From assembly GCF_001548375.1 (NCBI RefSeq), contig NZ_AP017295.1, positions 3,258,501-3,322,500 of the forward strand: a stretch of DNA of 64,000 nt, given 5' to 3'. This stretch comes from Nostoc sp. NIES-3756. Lineage in GTDB: Bacteria; Cyanobacteriota; Cyanobacteriia; Cyanobacteriales; Nostocaceae. Positions 28,337 through 38,524 of the stretch are shown one piece after another. The stretch's first letter is position 1, and each line of letters opens with the position of its first letter. A program made the position numbers and the translations under genes. Under the pieces are notes generated by a model that saw only the letters and a program-made list of their open reading frames with translations, was not told the DNA's origin and searched no databases.

Positions 28337-28378
28337 AACTATGGACTATGGACTATGGACTATTGACTATTGACTAAT
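28337..28378. repeat. Heptamer repeat tract, right flank of IVP gene
   Basis: Copies of CTATGGA and CTATTGA. It is inverted relative to the tract at 27896-27953. The last copies overlap the 3' end of potA (stop at 28367), so the potA C-terminal codons lie within the repeat. Confidence 0.85.
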
Positions 28379-29500
28379 AGCCAAACAATCATTCTCGCCC
28401 CACCAAGCGTAAATCGGTGTATCACGGTCTGGTAAATTGCCTAAAGTATTAGGTTGTAAAACATTGATATGAATCCCGTTAGTTAACTCCACAACATAAT
28501 TAACGTGCGTTCCTAAATACATGACATTTACTAACCTTCCCTCAAAACAGTTATTGACTAAACTGGGTTGATAAAGGGAAAGTTGAATTTTCTCTGGTCT
28601 AACACTAACTACTACAGATGTTAATAATTCTGTTGGTGTGTCCTCATTACGGGCGACAAAAATTGTGAGTCCGGTTTTCGTGACGATTTGCACGTACTCT
28701 GCTTCTAATGCTGTGATTTCGCCACTGAATAAATTTGTATCGCCAATAAAATCAGCTACAAAAGCGGTTTTGGGGCGTTCGTAAATTTCGCTGGGTGTAC
28801 CAATTTGTTCAATTTTCCCCTGATTCATCACCGCAATGCGATCGCTTAATGATAAAGCCTCCTCTTGGTCATGAGTCACCATAATAAAAGTCAACCCCAG
28901 GTCTTTATGTAAATTCGATAACTCGACCTGCATCTCCTTACGTAGTTTTAAATCCAACGCCCCTAACGGTTCATCCAGCAACACCACAGCCGGACGATTT
29001 ACCAAAGCCCTAGCCAAAGCCACACGCTGCTGTTGACCACCAGAAAGCTGACTAGGAAAACGCGATCGCAAACTTTCCATTTTCACCAGTCTTAAAGCTT
29101 CCTTCACTCGGCTTTCAATTTCCGATTTACGGAATTTTTTTAGACGTAACCCAAAAGCGATATTGTCCCAAACGTTAAGATGATTAAATAGGGCATAACT
29201 TTGAAATACTGTATTTACTGGCCGCCGATAGGGGGGAATATTAGTCATCGGTTGACCCTGAATTAATAACTTACCAGCATCAACTTGTTCAAATCCGGCA
29301 ATCAAACGTAATGTTGTGGTCTTGCCGCAACCAGACGGGCCTAAAATACTAAAAAACTCCCCTTGCCTGACATCCAAATCTATTCCATGCACTGCTGGTT
29401 CTTGATTAAAAAACTTGAACACATTACGCAGTTCAACATCAAGCGGTTGAAGCGTTTTCATGCCCTTAAGATTCTGCGTTACAGTTTGAGCCATATTCAT
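28367..29500 (-). CDS. potA: Polyamine-type ABC transporter ATPase (PotA-like)
   Basis: A 377-residue ABC ATPase, the first gene of the transporter cluster. It has Walker [10 protein letters not shown] (about residue 54), Q-loop [16 protein letters not shown], signature [19 protein letters not shown], Walker [13 protein letters not shown] and switch His in [11 protein letters not shown]-terminal regulatory (TOBE-like) domain starts near residue 255 ([12 protein letters not shown]). It starts with ATG at 29500; a second ATG at 29494 is equally possible. Confidence 0.92.
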   Translation of the reverse strand: MNMAQTVTQNLKGMKTLQPLDVELRNVFKFFNQEPAVHGIDLDVRQGEFFSILGPSGCGKTTTLRLIAGFEQVDAGKLLIQGQPMTNIPPYRRPVNTVFQSYALFNHLNVWDNIAFGLRLKKFRKSEIESRVKEALRLVKMESLRSRFPSQLSGGQQQRVALARALVNRPAVVLLDEPLGALDLKLRKEMQVELSNLHKDLGLTFIMVTHDQEEALSLSDRIAVMNQGKIEQIGTPSEIYERPKTAFVADFIGDTNLFSGEITALEAEYVQIVTKTGLTIFVARNEDTPTELLTSVVVSVRPEKIQLSLYQPSLVNNCFEGRLVNVMYLGTHVNYVVELTNGIHINVLQPNTLGNLPDRDTPIYAWWGENDCLAISQ

Positions 29501-29816
29501 TAGTAGAATGCCGTGATATTCAATAATCTTGTGATTTAATGTAGTCGATTCAACTCTTATTGTCTGTGGTTTATTTTATTCTGCCCAAAACAATAGTTTA
29601 GTCATTAGTCCATAGTCCATAGTCTATAGTCCAGAGTTACTAGTTTTTTTCTCATCTCCTTGTTCCCCTCTTGGGAGGGGTTAGGGGTGGGTTACTCCCC
29701 CTCATCTCCCTAGTCAACACTCATACATACCGAATTACTAAAAGCTTGATAGCTATAGTCATTTTCGGGAATTATATAGAAGACATTCCTAATATTTTTA
29801 AATTTTTATTTAACTT
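29501..29816. repeat. Intergenic region with heptamer tract
   Basis: 316 bases between divergent potA and the first PBP2 gene. A heptamer tract (AGTCATT, AGTCCAT, AGTCTAT) occupies about 29599-29636, followed by a C/T-rich stretch with GGGAGGGGTTAGGGG (about 29668-29690). No gene was seen. Confidence 0.6.
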
Positions 29817-31652
29817 ATGGCTTTATTACCCTCATTTCTACCGAATCATAAAAAAGATACACGTACAGTAGGACGTGGTTCTCAGTCTGTATTTTTGGTT
29901 ATATTTACCTTACTCGCCCTTGCCGGAATTGAGGCTCGTTTGGCATACTTACAAATTGTTGATGGGCATGACTTTCACCAACGTGCCGAAGCTAACCGGG
30001 TTCGGATGATTCCCAAACATCCAGAAAGAGGTAATATTTTTGACCGTAATGGTAAGTTACTTGTCAGTACACGTTATCCTCGGTCTGTGTATTTGTGGCC
30101 GATGGCGCATACTAAGCCCTCGTGGTCGGTTGTCGGCCCGCGTCTGGCGAAGATTTTGGACATTCCTCAAGAAGAGATGGAAAAGAAACTACAAGAGGCT
30201 GGCCCCAATTCTTCTTCACTCATCCGTATTGCCCGTGACTTAAATGAAGCACAAGTGACGGCTTTAAAAGAATATCAAAGCGAATTACCAGGGGTAGAGA
30301 TTAACACTGAGGCAGTACGTTATTACCCACAAGGTAAGGGATTAGCCCATGTACTGGGTTATACGCGAGAGTTAAATGCTGAACAGTTGCAAAAAAGGAA
30401 AAATGAAGGCTATCGCCTGGGTGATGTCATAGGTCAAATGGGAGTGGAAAAAGCCTACGAATCAATGCTGCGGGGCGAATGGGGTGGTCAACAGGTAGAA
30501 GTGGATGGTGCAGGTCGTCCAATTCGGGTTTTAGGAGAAAAACAAGCAAAAGCAGGTAAAGACCTACATTTAACTATAGATTTGGATTTGCAAATAGCTG
30601 CCTACAAAGCTTTAGGAAATCGTCGGGGTGCAATTGTCGCCCTTGATCCTAACAATGGTGCAGTCTTAGCAATGGTGTCTTACCCCGCCTTTGACCCCAA
30701 TATTTTCTCTAAACAAAAACTCTCACAAAAAGATTGGGAAAGCGTCCAAGGTAAAGACCATCCTCTAGTTAATCGTGCTTTGAGCGCCTTTCCTCCCGCC
30801 AGTACGTTTAAAGTTGTCACCACAACCGCCGGGCTAGAATCAGGCAAATTTGCTCCTGACTCCATCCTGCAAACCTACGGTTCCCTTAACATTGGTGGTG
30901 TGACTTTTGGCGAGTGGAATCATGCAGGATTTGGCCCTTTGGGTTTTCCTCGTGCGATCGCCATGAGTAGTGATACATTCTTCTATCAAGTTGGGAGAAA
31001 AGTCGGCGGCCCTACCTTAATCGAATGGACTCGCAAATATGGTTTTGGTCAGAAAACAGGACTGGAGTTTGTCAACGAAGAATCCAAAGGTTTAGTCCCC
31101 GATGAAATTTGGAAGCAAAAAGCTTGGAAAATGCCTTGGACTATAGGCGACACTATCAATATGTCAATTGGTCAAGGCGCTTTACAAGTGACTCCTCTAC
31201 AATCAGCCATTATGTTTTCTGTTCCTGCTAATGGTGGCTATCGAGTTAAACCCCATTTACTCAAGGACAACGAACAAGCCAAAAGCTGGCGAGAATCTCT
31301 GAATATGAAATCAACCACCATTTCTGTTCTCCGCGACGGACTGCGCAAAGTAGTGAGTGAGGGTACAGGTAAACGTCTAGATGTACCATCAATTCCTCCT
31401 GCATCAGGTAAAAGCGGTACGGCGGAAGCTGGTGTTGGTCGCCCCAACCATACTTGGTTCGGCGCTTATGCACCCAGTAATAAACCAGAAATTGTAGTAG
31501 TCGCTTTTGGTGAAAACTCTGGGGATCATGGTGGTACAGTTTGCGGGCCGATGGTTTTACAAGTTTTAGAAGCTTATTTTCAGCACTACCACCCAGGTCA
31601 ATATGCTAAACCCCAACAGCAGCAATCAGAACATAAAACTAGTGGCGATTAG
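29817..31652 (+). CDS. Penicillin-binding protein 2 (class B transpeptidase), copy 1
   Basis: A 611-residue class B PBP. One N-terminal membrane helix (about 22-42), a dimerisation domain with PERGNIFDRNGKLL, and a transpeptidase domain with SxxK in PPASTFK (Ser329), SSD in MSSDTFFYQVG (the SxN-like motif) and KSGTAE. It cross-links peptidoglycan during lateral growth (PBP2/MrdA) or septation (FtsI); the length and PERGNIFDRNG suggest PBP2. A second copy follows 190 bp downstream, with the same catalytic serine number. The C-terminal region near residue 540 is shorter than in copy 2 (EAGVGRPNHTWFGAY). Confidence 0.93.
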   Translation: MALLPSFLPNHKKDTRTVGRGSQSVFLVIFTLLALAGIEARLAYLQIVDGHDFHQRAEANRVRMIPKHPERGNIFDRNGKLLVSTRYPRSVYLWPMAHTKPSWSVVGPRLAKILDIPQEEMEKKLQEAGPNSSSLIRIARDLNEAQVTALKEYQSELPGVEINTEAVRYYPQGKGLAHVLGYTRELNAEQLQKRKNEGYRLGDVIGQMGVEKAYESMLRGEWGGQQVEVDGAGRPIRVLGEKQAKAGKDLHLTIDLDLQIAAYKALGNRRGAIVALDPNNGAVLAMVSYPAFDPNIFSKQKLSQKDWESVQGKDHPLVNRALSAFPPASTFKVVTTTAGLESGKFAPDSILQTYGSLNIGGVTFGEWNHAGFGPLGFPRAIAMSSDTFFYQVGRKVGGPTLIEWTRKYGFGQKTGLEFVNEESKGLVPDEIWKQKAWKMPWTIGDTINMSIGQGALQVTPLQSAIMFSVPANGGYRVKPHLLKDNEQAKSWRESLNMKSTTISVLRDGLRKVVSEGTGKRLDVPSIPPASGKSGTAEAGVGRPNHTWFGAYAPSNKPEIVVVAFGENSGDHGGTVCGPMVLQVLEAYFQHYHPGQYAKPQQQQSEHKTSGD

Positions 31653-31842
31653 TCAACAGTCAACAGTCCATAGTTTTTCTCCTCTGCTCCTCTATTCCCC
31701 CATCTCCCATCTATGGTATCCATTGAAAATAACTTATCAATACTACCTGCTCTTAGATGCAATTACTCTGAATACCTGCATGATCATGTAGGACAATAAA
31801 CTGCATATAAATCTTAATTATTTGAGCAATTAATTTAATTCT

Positions 31843-33657
31843 ATGGCTTTATTGCAACCATCTTCGCTACTAGGCAAAAAGGATACTCGGACTGTAGGCA
31901 ACGGCTTTCAGCCCATATTTTTAATTGTATTTACCCTGTTGATGACGGCTGGAATTTGCGCACGGTTAGTATACTTACAAATCATCGAAGGCTCTAAATT
32001 CAAGCAAAAAGCCGAGTCGAATCGGGTGCGAGTGATTCCTAAACAACCAGAAAGAGGTAATATTTTTGACCGTAATGGTAAACTTTTGGCTAGCACCCGT
32101 TATCCTCGTTCTATTTACCTTTGGCCAATGGCTCATACCAAACCTGCATGGTCGGTTGTTGGGCCGCGTCTGGCGGAAATTTTGGACATTCCCCAAGAAG
32201 ATATTGAGGAAAAATTAGAAGAAGCTGGTGCTAACTCTTCTTCACTCATTCGTATTGCCCGTAATCTGGATGAAGCCCAAATTACAGCCATCAAGGAATA
32301 CGAAAATGAATTGAAAGATGTAGAAATCCATACGGAAGCTGTCCGCTATTATCCCCACGGTAGGGAGTTAGCGCATGTGTTGGGTTACACAAGAGAATTG
32401 ACGGCAGAACAGTTAAAAGCGAAGAAAGCAGAGCGTTATCGTCTGGGTGATGTGATTGGTCAAATGGGTGTAGAAAAAGCCTATGAAAAGCTATTACGTG
32501 GTGAATGGGGTGGTCAACAAGTAGAAGTAGATGGGGCTGGTAGACCATTACGTGTTTTGGGTGAAAAGCAAGCCAAAGCTGGTAATGATATACACTTAAC
32601 TATAGATTTGGATATGCAGAAGGCGGCGGAGAAAGCTTTAGGCGATCGCAATGGTACTATCATTGCCATTGACCCTAAAAATGGTGCTGTCTTGGCGATG
32701 GTGTCCCACCCCACCTTCGACCCCAATATTTTCTCTAAGCAAAAACTCACCCAGAAAGACTGGGAATCTGTACAAGGTGAGGAACATCCCCTAGTAAATC
32801 GCGCCTTAAGTGCGTTCCCCCCCGCCAGTACCTTTAAAATTGTTACTAAAACGGCTGGGTTAGAATCTGGTAAATTTGCACCAAACACAATATTGCCAAC
32901 CTACGGTTCCTTAACTATTGGCGGCACTACATTCGGTGAATGGAATCACGCAGGCTTTGGCCCATTGGGTTTTGTTGGGGCGATGCAATGGAGTAGTGAT
33001 ACATTCTTCTATCAAATTGGTAGGGGAGTTGGCGGCCCCACCTTAATCGAATGGACGCGCAAATACGGTTTTGGACAAAGAACAGGTTTTGAATTTGTCT
33101 CTGAGGAATCTAGAGGTTTAGTACCTGATGAGAAATGGAAACAGAAAGCCTGGAAAATGCCCTGGACTATAGGCGACACTATTAATATGTCGATTGGTCA
33201 AGGTGCTTTATTAACTACCCCCTTGCAAGTTGCTGTCATGTTCGCCGTACCCGCCAATGGTGGCTACCGTGTCCAACCACATTTACTCAAAGATAACGAG
33301 GAAGCTAAAAACTGGCGAGAACCTGTACAACTAAAGCCAACAACTATCAAACTTTTACGCGAAGGACTACGTAAGGTAGTATCTGACGGTACAGGCAAAG
33401 TCTTAAATCAACCCACAATTCCTCCAGTCGCAGGCAAAAGCGGTACAGCCGAAGCCTGGAAGCGCAAAGTCAAACAAAATCATGCTTGGTTCGGTGCTTA
33501 TGCGCCTGCGGATAAACCAGAAATTCTCATTGTTGCCTTTGCCGAACATTCTGGCGGCGGCGGTGGTAGCGTTGCCGCACCAATGATCCTAAAAGTAATG
33601 GAAGACTACTTCCAACGCAAATATCCTGGTAAGTATCAAAAGCCAGCCAAGCAATAA
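31843..33657 (+). CDS. Penicillin-binding protein 2 (class B transpeptidase), copy 2
   Basis: A 604-residue paralogue of the preceding gene, alike along nearly the whole length (for example RYPRSIYLWPMAHTKPAWSV and WGGQQVEVDGAGRPLRVLG). Ser329 in PPASTFK, SSD in WSSDTFFYQIG and KSGTAE are intact. Differences cluster in the N-terminal cytoplasmic tail, near residues 125-165 and 385-395 (GAMQW instead of RAIAM), and at the C-terminus. This is a tandem duplication with both copies apparently functional, so the two may be specialised, for example in vegetative versus differentiated cells (inference). Confidence 0.93.
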   Translation: MALLQPSSLLGKKDTRTVGNGFQPIFLIVFTLLMTAGICARLVYLQIIEGSKFKQKAESNRVRVIPKQPERGNIFDRNGKLLASTRYPRSIYLWPMAHTKPAWSVVGPRLAEILDIPQEDIEEKLEEAGANSSSLIRIARNLDEAQITAIKEYENELKDVEIHTEAVRYYPHGRELAHVLGYTRELTAEQLKAKKAERYRLGDVIGQMGVEKAYEKLLRGEWGGQQVEVDGAGRPLRVLGEKQAKAGNDIHLTIDLDMQKAAEKALGDRNGTIIAIDPKNGAVLAMVSHPTFDPNIFSKQKLTQKDWESVQGEEHPLVNRALSAFPPASTFKIVTKTAGLESGKFAPNTILPTYGSLTIGGTTFGEWNHAGFGPLGFVGAMQWSSDTFFYQIGRGVGGPTLIEWTRKYGFGQRTGFEFVSEESRGLVPDEKWKQKAWKMPWTIGDTINMSIGQGALLTTPLQVAVMFAVPANGGYRVQPHLLKDNEEAKNWREPVQLKPTTIKLLREGLRKVVSDGTGKVLNQPTIPPVAGKSGTAEAWKRKVKQNHAWFGAYAPADKPEILIVAFAEHSGGGGGSVAAPMILKVMEDYFQRKYPGKYQKPAKQ

Positions 33658-33667
33658 CAAATAGTTT

Positions 33668-33725
33668 CGGTAATGGGTAATTGCTAATGGTAAAACAATT
33701 ACCCATTACCCATTACCAATTACCA
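33668..33725. repeat. TAATGGG/CCATTA inverted repeat hairpin
   Basis: GGTAATGGGTAATTGCTAAT pairs with ACAATTACCCATTACCCATT just downstream of PBP2 copy 2. The same repeat family occurs at 15823-15859, 23683-23736 and 51553-51626. Confidence 0.65.
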
Positions 33726-33769
33726 ACCACCACAATATGATAAGTCTTTCAACGAGCATAAAATAACTC

Positions 33770-33799
33770 TTGACATTTGTCGCCAATTATGTTGATAAT
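33770..33799 (+). promoter_or_regulatory. Probable sigma-70-type promoter of purA
   Basis: TTGACA (33770-33775), an 18-base spacer, then GATAAT (33794-33799), about 39 bases before the purA start. This is the clearest consensus-like promoter I saw in the window. Confidence 0.6.
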
Positions 33800-33828
33800 G
33801 GTTCTTTGTGGAAACTTTACCTCAATAA

Positions 33829-35178
<1,350 letters not shown>

Positions 35179-35181
<3 letters not shown>

Positions 35182-35268
35182 TCAAAAGTCCATAGTCCAC
35201 AGTCCAGAGTTTTGTGACTAATGACTAATGACTAATGACTATTGACTAATGACTATTGACTAAAAACA
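35179..35268. repeat. Heptamer repeat tract between purA and rplY
   Basis: AGTCAAA/AGTCCAT/AGTCCAC copies followed by inverted copies (GACTAAT, GACTATT), able to fold back on themselves. Confidence 0.8.
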
Positions 35269-35284
35269 ACTGACAACTAAAACT

Positions 35285-35584
35285 ATGCCTTTGACAGTCG
35301 AAACTAAAAAACGTCCAGAAGGCAGCAAACCAAATGCTTTGCGCCGCTCTGGACTCATCCCCGCTAACCTTTACGGACACAACGGTAGAGAATCAATTTC
35401 TTTGGTAGTTGATGCCAAAGTAGTTGAAAGATTACTCAAAGCTGCTGCTGTGAAAAAAACCGAAATTGAACTCAACATTCCCGAACTGCAATGGACTGGT
35501 AAAACAGTTTTACAAGAAGTTCAGGTGCATCCAGCTAAGGGTACACCATATCACATCAGCTTTCTTGCCACTGCTAAAGGCTAA
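35285..35584 (+). CDS. rplY: Ribosomal protein bL25 (short form)
   Basis: A 99-residue protein of the bL25/L25 family: [40 protein letters not shown] and [19 protein letters not shown]. It binds 5S rRNA in the large ribosomal subunit. Its length is close to the E. coli single-domain form; the C-terminal CTC-type extension of many bacterial homologues is absent. A hairpin terminator lies 32 bp after the stop. Confidence 0.92.
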   Translation: MPLTVETKKRPEGSKPNALRRSGLIPANLYGHNGRESISLVVDAKVVERLLKAAAVKKTEIELNIPELQWTGKTVLQEVQVHPAKGTPYHISFLATAKG

Positions 35585-35616
35585 AGCAAGTACAAAATTT
35601 GTGATAATTGCTGATG

Positions 35617-35642
35617 AACCAGGGGTTAAACCCTGGTTTTTT
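35617..35642 (+). terminator. Rho-independent terminator of rplY
   Basis: Stem AACCAGGG / CCCTGGTT with a 6-base loop, followed by TTTTTTG. Confidence 0.85.
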
Positions 35643-35647
35643 GTTTT

Positions 35648-35714
35648 GTAGTGAGGACTTTAGTCCTCTCTGCATCATCAGGACTAAAGTCCTTACTACG
35701 AACTTACTACGAAC
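35648..35714. repeat. GGACTAAAGTCC / TTACTACGAAC repeat
   Basis: Two palindromic units (GAGGACTTTAGTCCTC and GGACTAAAGTCC) followed by TTACTACGAAC twice. The same repeat recurs at 46450-46477 and 61831-61862, with a diverged copy at 54262-54315. Confidence 0.8.
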
Positions 35715-35723
35715 TTAACTCCC

Positions 35724-37271
35724 ATGACAGAACAGACTTTTCCACCCTTAATTCAGCAGATGTTACAACCCGGGTTTTATCCCCATGAAGTAACACAACC
35801 AATTCAACTAATTCAGACTCACGTTTCCTACGTCCTCATTACAGGAGAATATGCTTATAAACTGAAAAAGCCAGTAAATTTTGGCTTCTTAGATTTTTCC
35901 ACCTTAGAAAAACGCAAACATTTTTGTGAGGAAGAACTGCGTTTAAATCAACGAGGTGCAGCAGAACTATACTTAGAGGTTTTACCCATCACTTTGTCGG
36001 ATGACCAATACATATTAGGGGGAACAGGTGAGACTGTCGAGTATGTGGTAAAAATGCGCCAGTTTCCCCAAGATGGTTTATTTAGCGAACTTTTTGCCCA
36101 AGGTAAGCTAACCGAGGCGCACTTGGAAGAGTTAGGCAAGATAGTCGCTCAATATCATGCTAAAACTGAGACTAACGATTATATTCGCAGTTTCGGCGAA
36201 GTAACTCAAGTTAAACCTGCCTTTGATGAGAATCATGAGCAAACTGAGAAATATATTGGTGGCCCTCAGACGCAGTTGCAATTTGATGAAACTCAAGCAT
36301 ATACTGAGCGCTTTTTTGCTGAGAAACAAGAATTATTCCAGCGCCGAATACAAAATAACCACATTCGAGAATGTCATGGAGACTTACACCTAAGAAATAT
36401 CTGTCTATGGGGCGATAAAATTCTTTTGTTTGATTGTATTGAATTTAACGAGCCTTTCCGGTTTGTTGATACCATGTTCGATATTGCCTATGCTGTAATG
36501 GATTTGGAAGCACAGCAACGACCAGACTTGAGTAATGCGTATTTGAATACCTATCTAGAACAGACTGGCGATTGGGAAGGCTTAGAAGTTCTTCCTATTT
36601 ACCTAATTCGTCAATCATACGTCCGTGCTAAGGTGACTTCATTTTTATTAGATGATCCTAGTGTTCCAGCAGATGTGAAAGAGGAAGCCAGTAAAACAGC
36701 CTCCACATATTACAAGTTGGCGTGGGAATACACCAAACCCAAACAAGGAAAACTAATTTTAATGTCCGGCTTATCCGGTTCTGGAAAGAGTACGACTGCA
36801 AAATATTTAGCCCGTCAATTTAATGCTATCCATATTCGCTCAGATGCAGTTCGTAAACACTTGGGAGGGATGTCTTTATTAGAACGTGGTGGTGATGATT
36901 TATATACACCAGAAATGACCCAAAAGACATATGCACGGTTATTGAACTTGGGGATTATACTAGCTAAACAAGGCTATACGGTAATTTTGGATGCTAAATA
37001 TGATAAGCAAAGTTTACGTGAAGAGGCGATCGCCCAAGCTAAACAAAATCAACTTCCCCTGCAAATAGTTTACTGCTCTGCACCCTTAGATGTTGTAGAA
37101 GAAAGGCTAATTAAGCGTACTGGCGATATTGCTGATGCTACAGTTGATTTATTAACTTCTCAAGTCAAGCAAACTGAACCTTTTACTGGTGTAGAACTAT
37201 CCTACGTGAAAACTTGGGATACAACTCAACCACCACAGACACAATTGGAACAGGTAATTCGTAATTCGTAA
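35724..37271 (+). CDS. Fused phosphotransferase-like / P-loop kinase protein
   Basis: A 515-residue two-domain protein. The N-terminal part (about 1-340) is an aminoglycoside-phosphotransferase/fructosamine-kinase-like fold with YAYKLKKPVNFGFLDFS and the catalytic ECHGDLHLRNI (His about 218), followed by LLFDCIEFNEPFRFVDTMFD. The C-terminal part (about 343-515) is a P-loop kinase with Walker A GLSGSGKST (about 349-357), IRSDAVRKHL and VIYC-like strands, similar to gluconate/zeta-toxin-type kinases. Such fusions are widespread in bacteria and annotated as AAA family ATPase; the substrate is unknown. It lies between repeat elements on both sides. Confidence 0.85.
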   Translation: MTEQTFPPLIQQMLQPGFYPHEVTQPIQLIQTHVSYVLITGEYAYKLKKPVNFGFLDFSTLEKRKHFCEEELRLNQRGAAELYLEVLPITLSDDQYILGGTGETVEYVVKMRQFPQDGLFSELFAQGKLTEAHLEELGKIVAQYHAKTETNDYIRSFGEVTQVKPAFDENHEQTEKYIGGPQTQLQFDETQAYTERFFAEKQELFQRRIQNNHIRECHGDLHLRNICLWGDKILLFDCIEFNEPFRFVDTMFDIAYAVMDLEAQQRPDLSNAYLNTYLEQTGDWEGLEVLPIYLIRQSYVRAKVTSFLLDDPSVPADVKEEASKTASTYYKLAWEYTKPKQGKLILMSGLSGSGKSTTAKYLARQFNAIHIRSDAVRKHLGGMSLLERGGDDLYTPEMTQKTYARLLNLGIILAKQGYTVILDAKYDKQSLREEAIAQAKQNQLPLQIVYCSAPLDVVEERLIKRTGDIADATVDLLTSQVKQTEPFTGVELSYVKTWDTTQPPQTQLEQVIRNS

Positions 37272-37532
37272 TTCATAATGGGCTACGCTAACGTAATTCG
37301 TAATAGCCTAAGACTAGGCTAACGCCTACGTAATTACGGATACCTAATTAACGGGGAAAAGTGTAAGACAAAAATCTTATACCAATTCTCCCAAACAGGG
37401 CAACAGAAGCAACCAAAGAAAGTTTTGCTAAACCTGAGTTTCTTAATTACGTTAGCGTAGCGGGGCGTAGCCCATTACGAACTACGAACTACGAATTACG
37501 AATTACGAATTACTATTACCCCTAGTTCATCT
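37263..37532. repeat. ATTACGA and GCTACGC repeats in intergenic region
   Basis: ATTCGTAATTC copies at about 37256-37340 are interleaved with GGGCTACGCTAACG and AGGCTAACGCCTACG. Near 37447-37512 the inverse form follows (GTTAGCGTAGCGGGGCGTAGCCC then ACGAATT repeats). The two blocks can pair over a loop of about 100 bases. Confidence 0.7.
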
Positions 37533-38054
37533 ATGGCTAACAACAACAACCTATTTAACTTCACTCCCGAATTTGTTTCTCAACTTATATTCGGAGCATT
37601 TTTAATATTTATTTTAATAACCACTGGTTCGCCAGTATCCTTGAGTGTTTTTCTGGGAATCTTAGGTGGTTTTGCTTTAGGCTGGTTTACTAATTCTAGT
37701 AAAAATAGCCCCCAAGCGCCTGTGGTGGCTTCTTCTGATGGTATTGATGCGGGTTTAAAATATTGGTTATTTTTCTTACTTGGGTTTGCAATGATGGGAT
37801 ATTCTGCACCTATGAGTATTTTATTAGGTGGAATAGGTGCTATCGGTGGAGGGTGGATTATAGCTTGGTGGAGAAGTAAGGAAGAAACGAGAACTCAGTT
37901 ACCTGCTGATACTACACAAGAAGTTGACACCGAAGAGCCTAGTGACAGAATCACTAGGCGACAAACAAGAAAACCAGTCAAGCGTTATCGTCGCGCTGCG
38001 GGAAGCTTCAGCATTCCATTTTTTGGCAATAATCGCAACAATAACGGTGAATAA
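37533..38054 (+). CDS. Membrane protein of unknown function
   Basis: A 173-residue protein with probably four membrane helices in two hairpins (about 17-34 and 37-53, then 75-90 and 93-111) with glycine-rich turns (LGILGGFALGW and LLGGIGAIGGGWIIAWW). An acidic then strongly basic tail follows (TRRQTRKPVKRYRRAAG) and ends in an Asn-rich stretch. No family was recognised. It is convergent with the exbD gene. Confidence 0.65.
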   Translation: MANNNNLFNFTPEFVSQLIFGAFLIFILITTGSPVSLSVFLGILGGFALGWFTNSSKNSPQAPVVASSDGIDAGLKYWLFFLLGFAMMGYSAPMSILLGGIGAIGGGWIIAWWRSKEETRTQLPADTTQEVDTEEPSDRITRRQTRKPVKRYRRAAGSFSIPFFGNNRNNNGE

Positions 38055-38119
38055 ATTGTGTCGGTATAAGTGGGTGTGGTTGGGATGCAAGCTGTGCGCC
38101 CCCATATGACAAATTATGC

Positions 38120-38524
38120 TTATTGTTTTTGGGTGGCGATCGCTAATTTTGCTCCCTGTACCTGACGCACCTGATCCATCACTGCCACTACTTTACCGTG
38201 TCCTACTCTTTCATCAGCATTAATAATTACTAAGGCTTCTTGATTCGCACCAACCAAATTACGCAACTGTTGAGCCAGAGAATCTACGAGAATTGGTTGA
38301 CGATTTAAACTTACCGCTCCTTGTTCGTCTAGCGTGATAGTAATTTTTGCGGGTACTTGCTGTTGTTTTGCGGTCGCAGCTTTGGGTAAATTGACTGGTA
38401 AGCCTTCTGAGCGAGTTAAAAACAATGTTGACATGATAAAAAATGTCAATATCGCAAAAATCACATCAATCATCGGCACAATGTTAATCTGTGCGGGAAT
38501 ATCCGGTTCATCTTGTAGACGCAT
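38120..38524 (-). CDS. exbD: ExbD/TolR-family protein
   Basis: A 134-residue protein with one N-terminal helix (IVPMIDVIFAILTFFIMSTLFL, about residues 16-37). This carries the conserved Asp (Asp20) of the proton pathway in ExbD/TolR. The rest is periplasmic. It partners with the ExbB-like protein whose gene overlaps its start by 17 bp on the same strand. The pair uses proton-motive force to energise outer-membrane transport or cell-envelope work. No TonB gene lies nearby. Confidence 0.9.
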   Translation of the reverse strand: MRLQDEPDIPAQINIVPMIDVIFAILTFFIMSTLFLTRSEGLPVNLPKAATAKQQQVPAKITITLDEQGAVSLNRQPILVDSLAQQLRNLVGANQEALVIINADERVGHGKVVAVMDQVRQVQGAKLAIATQKQ

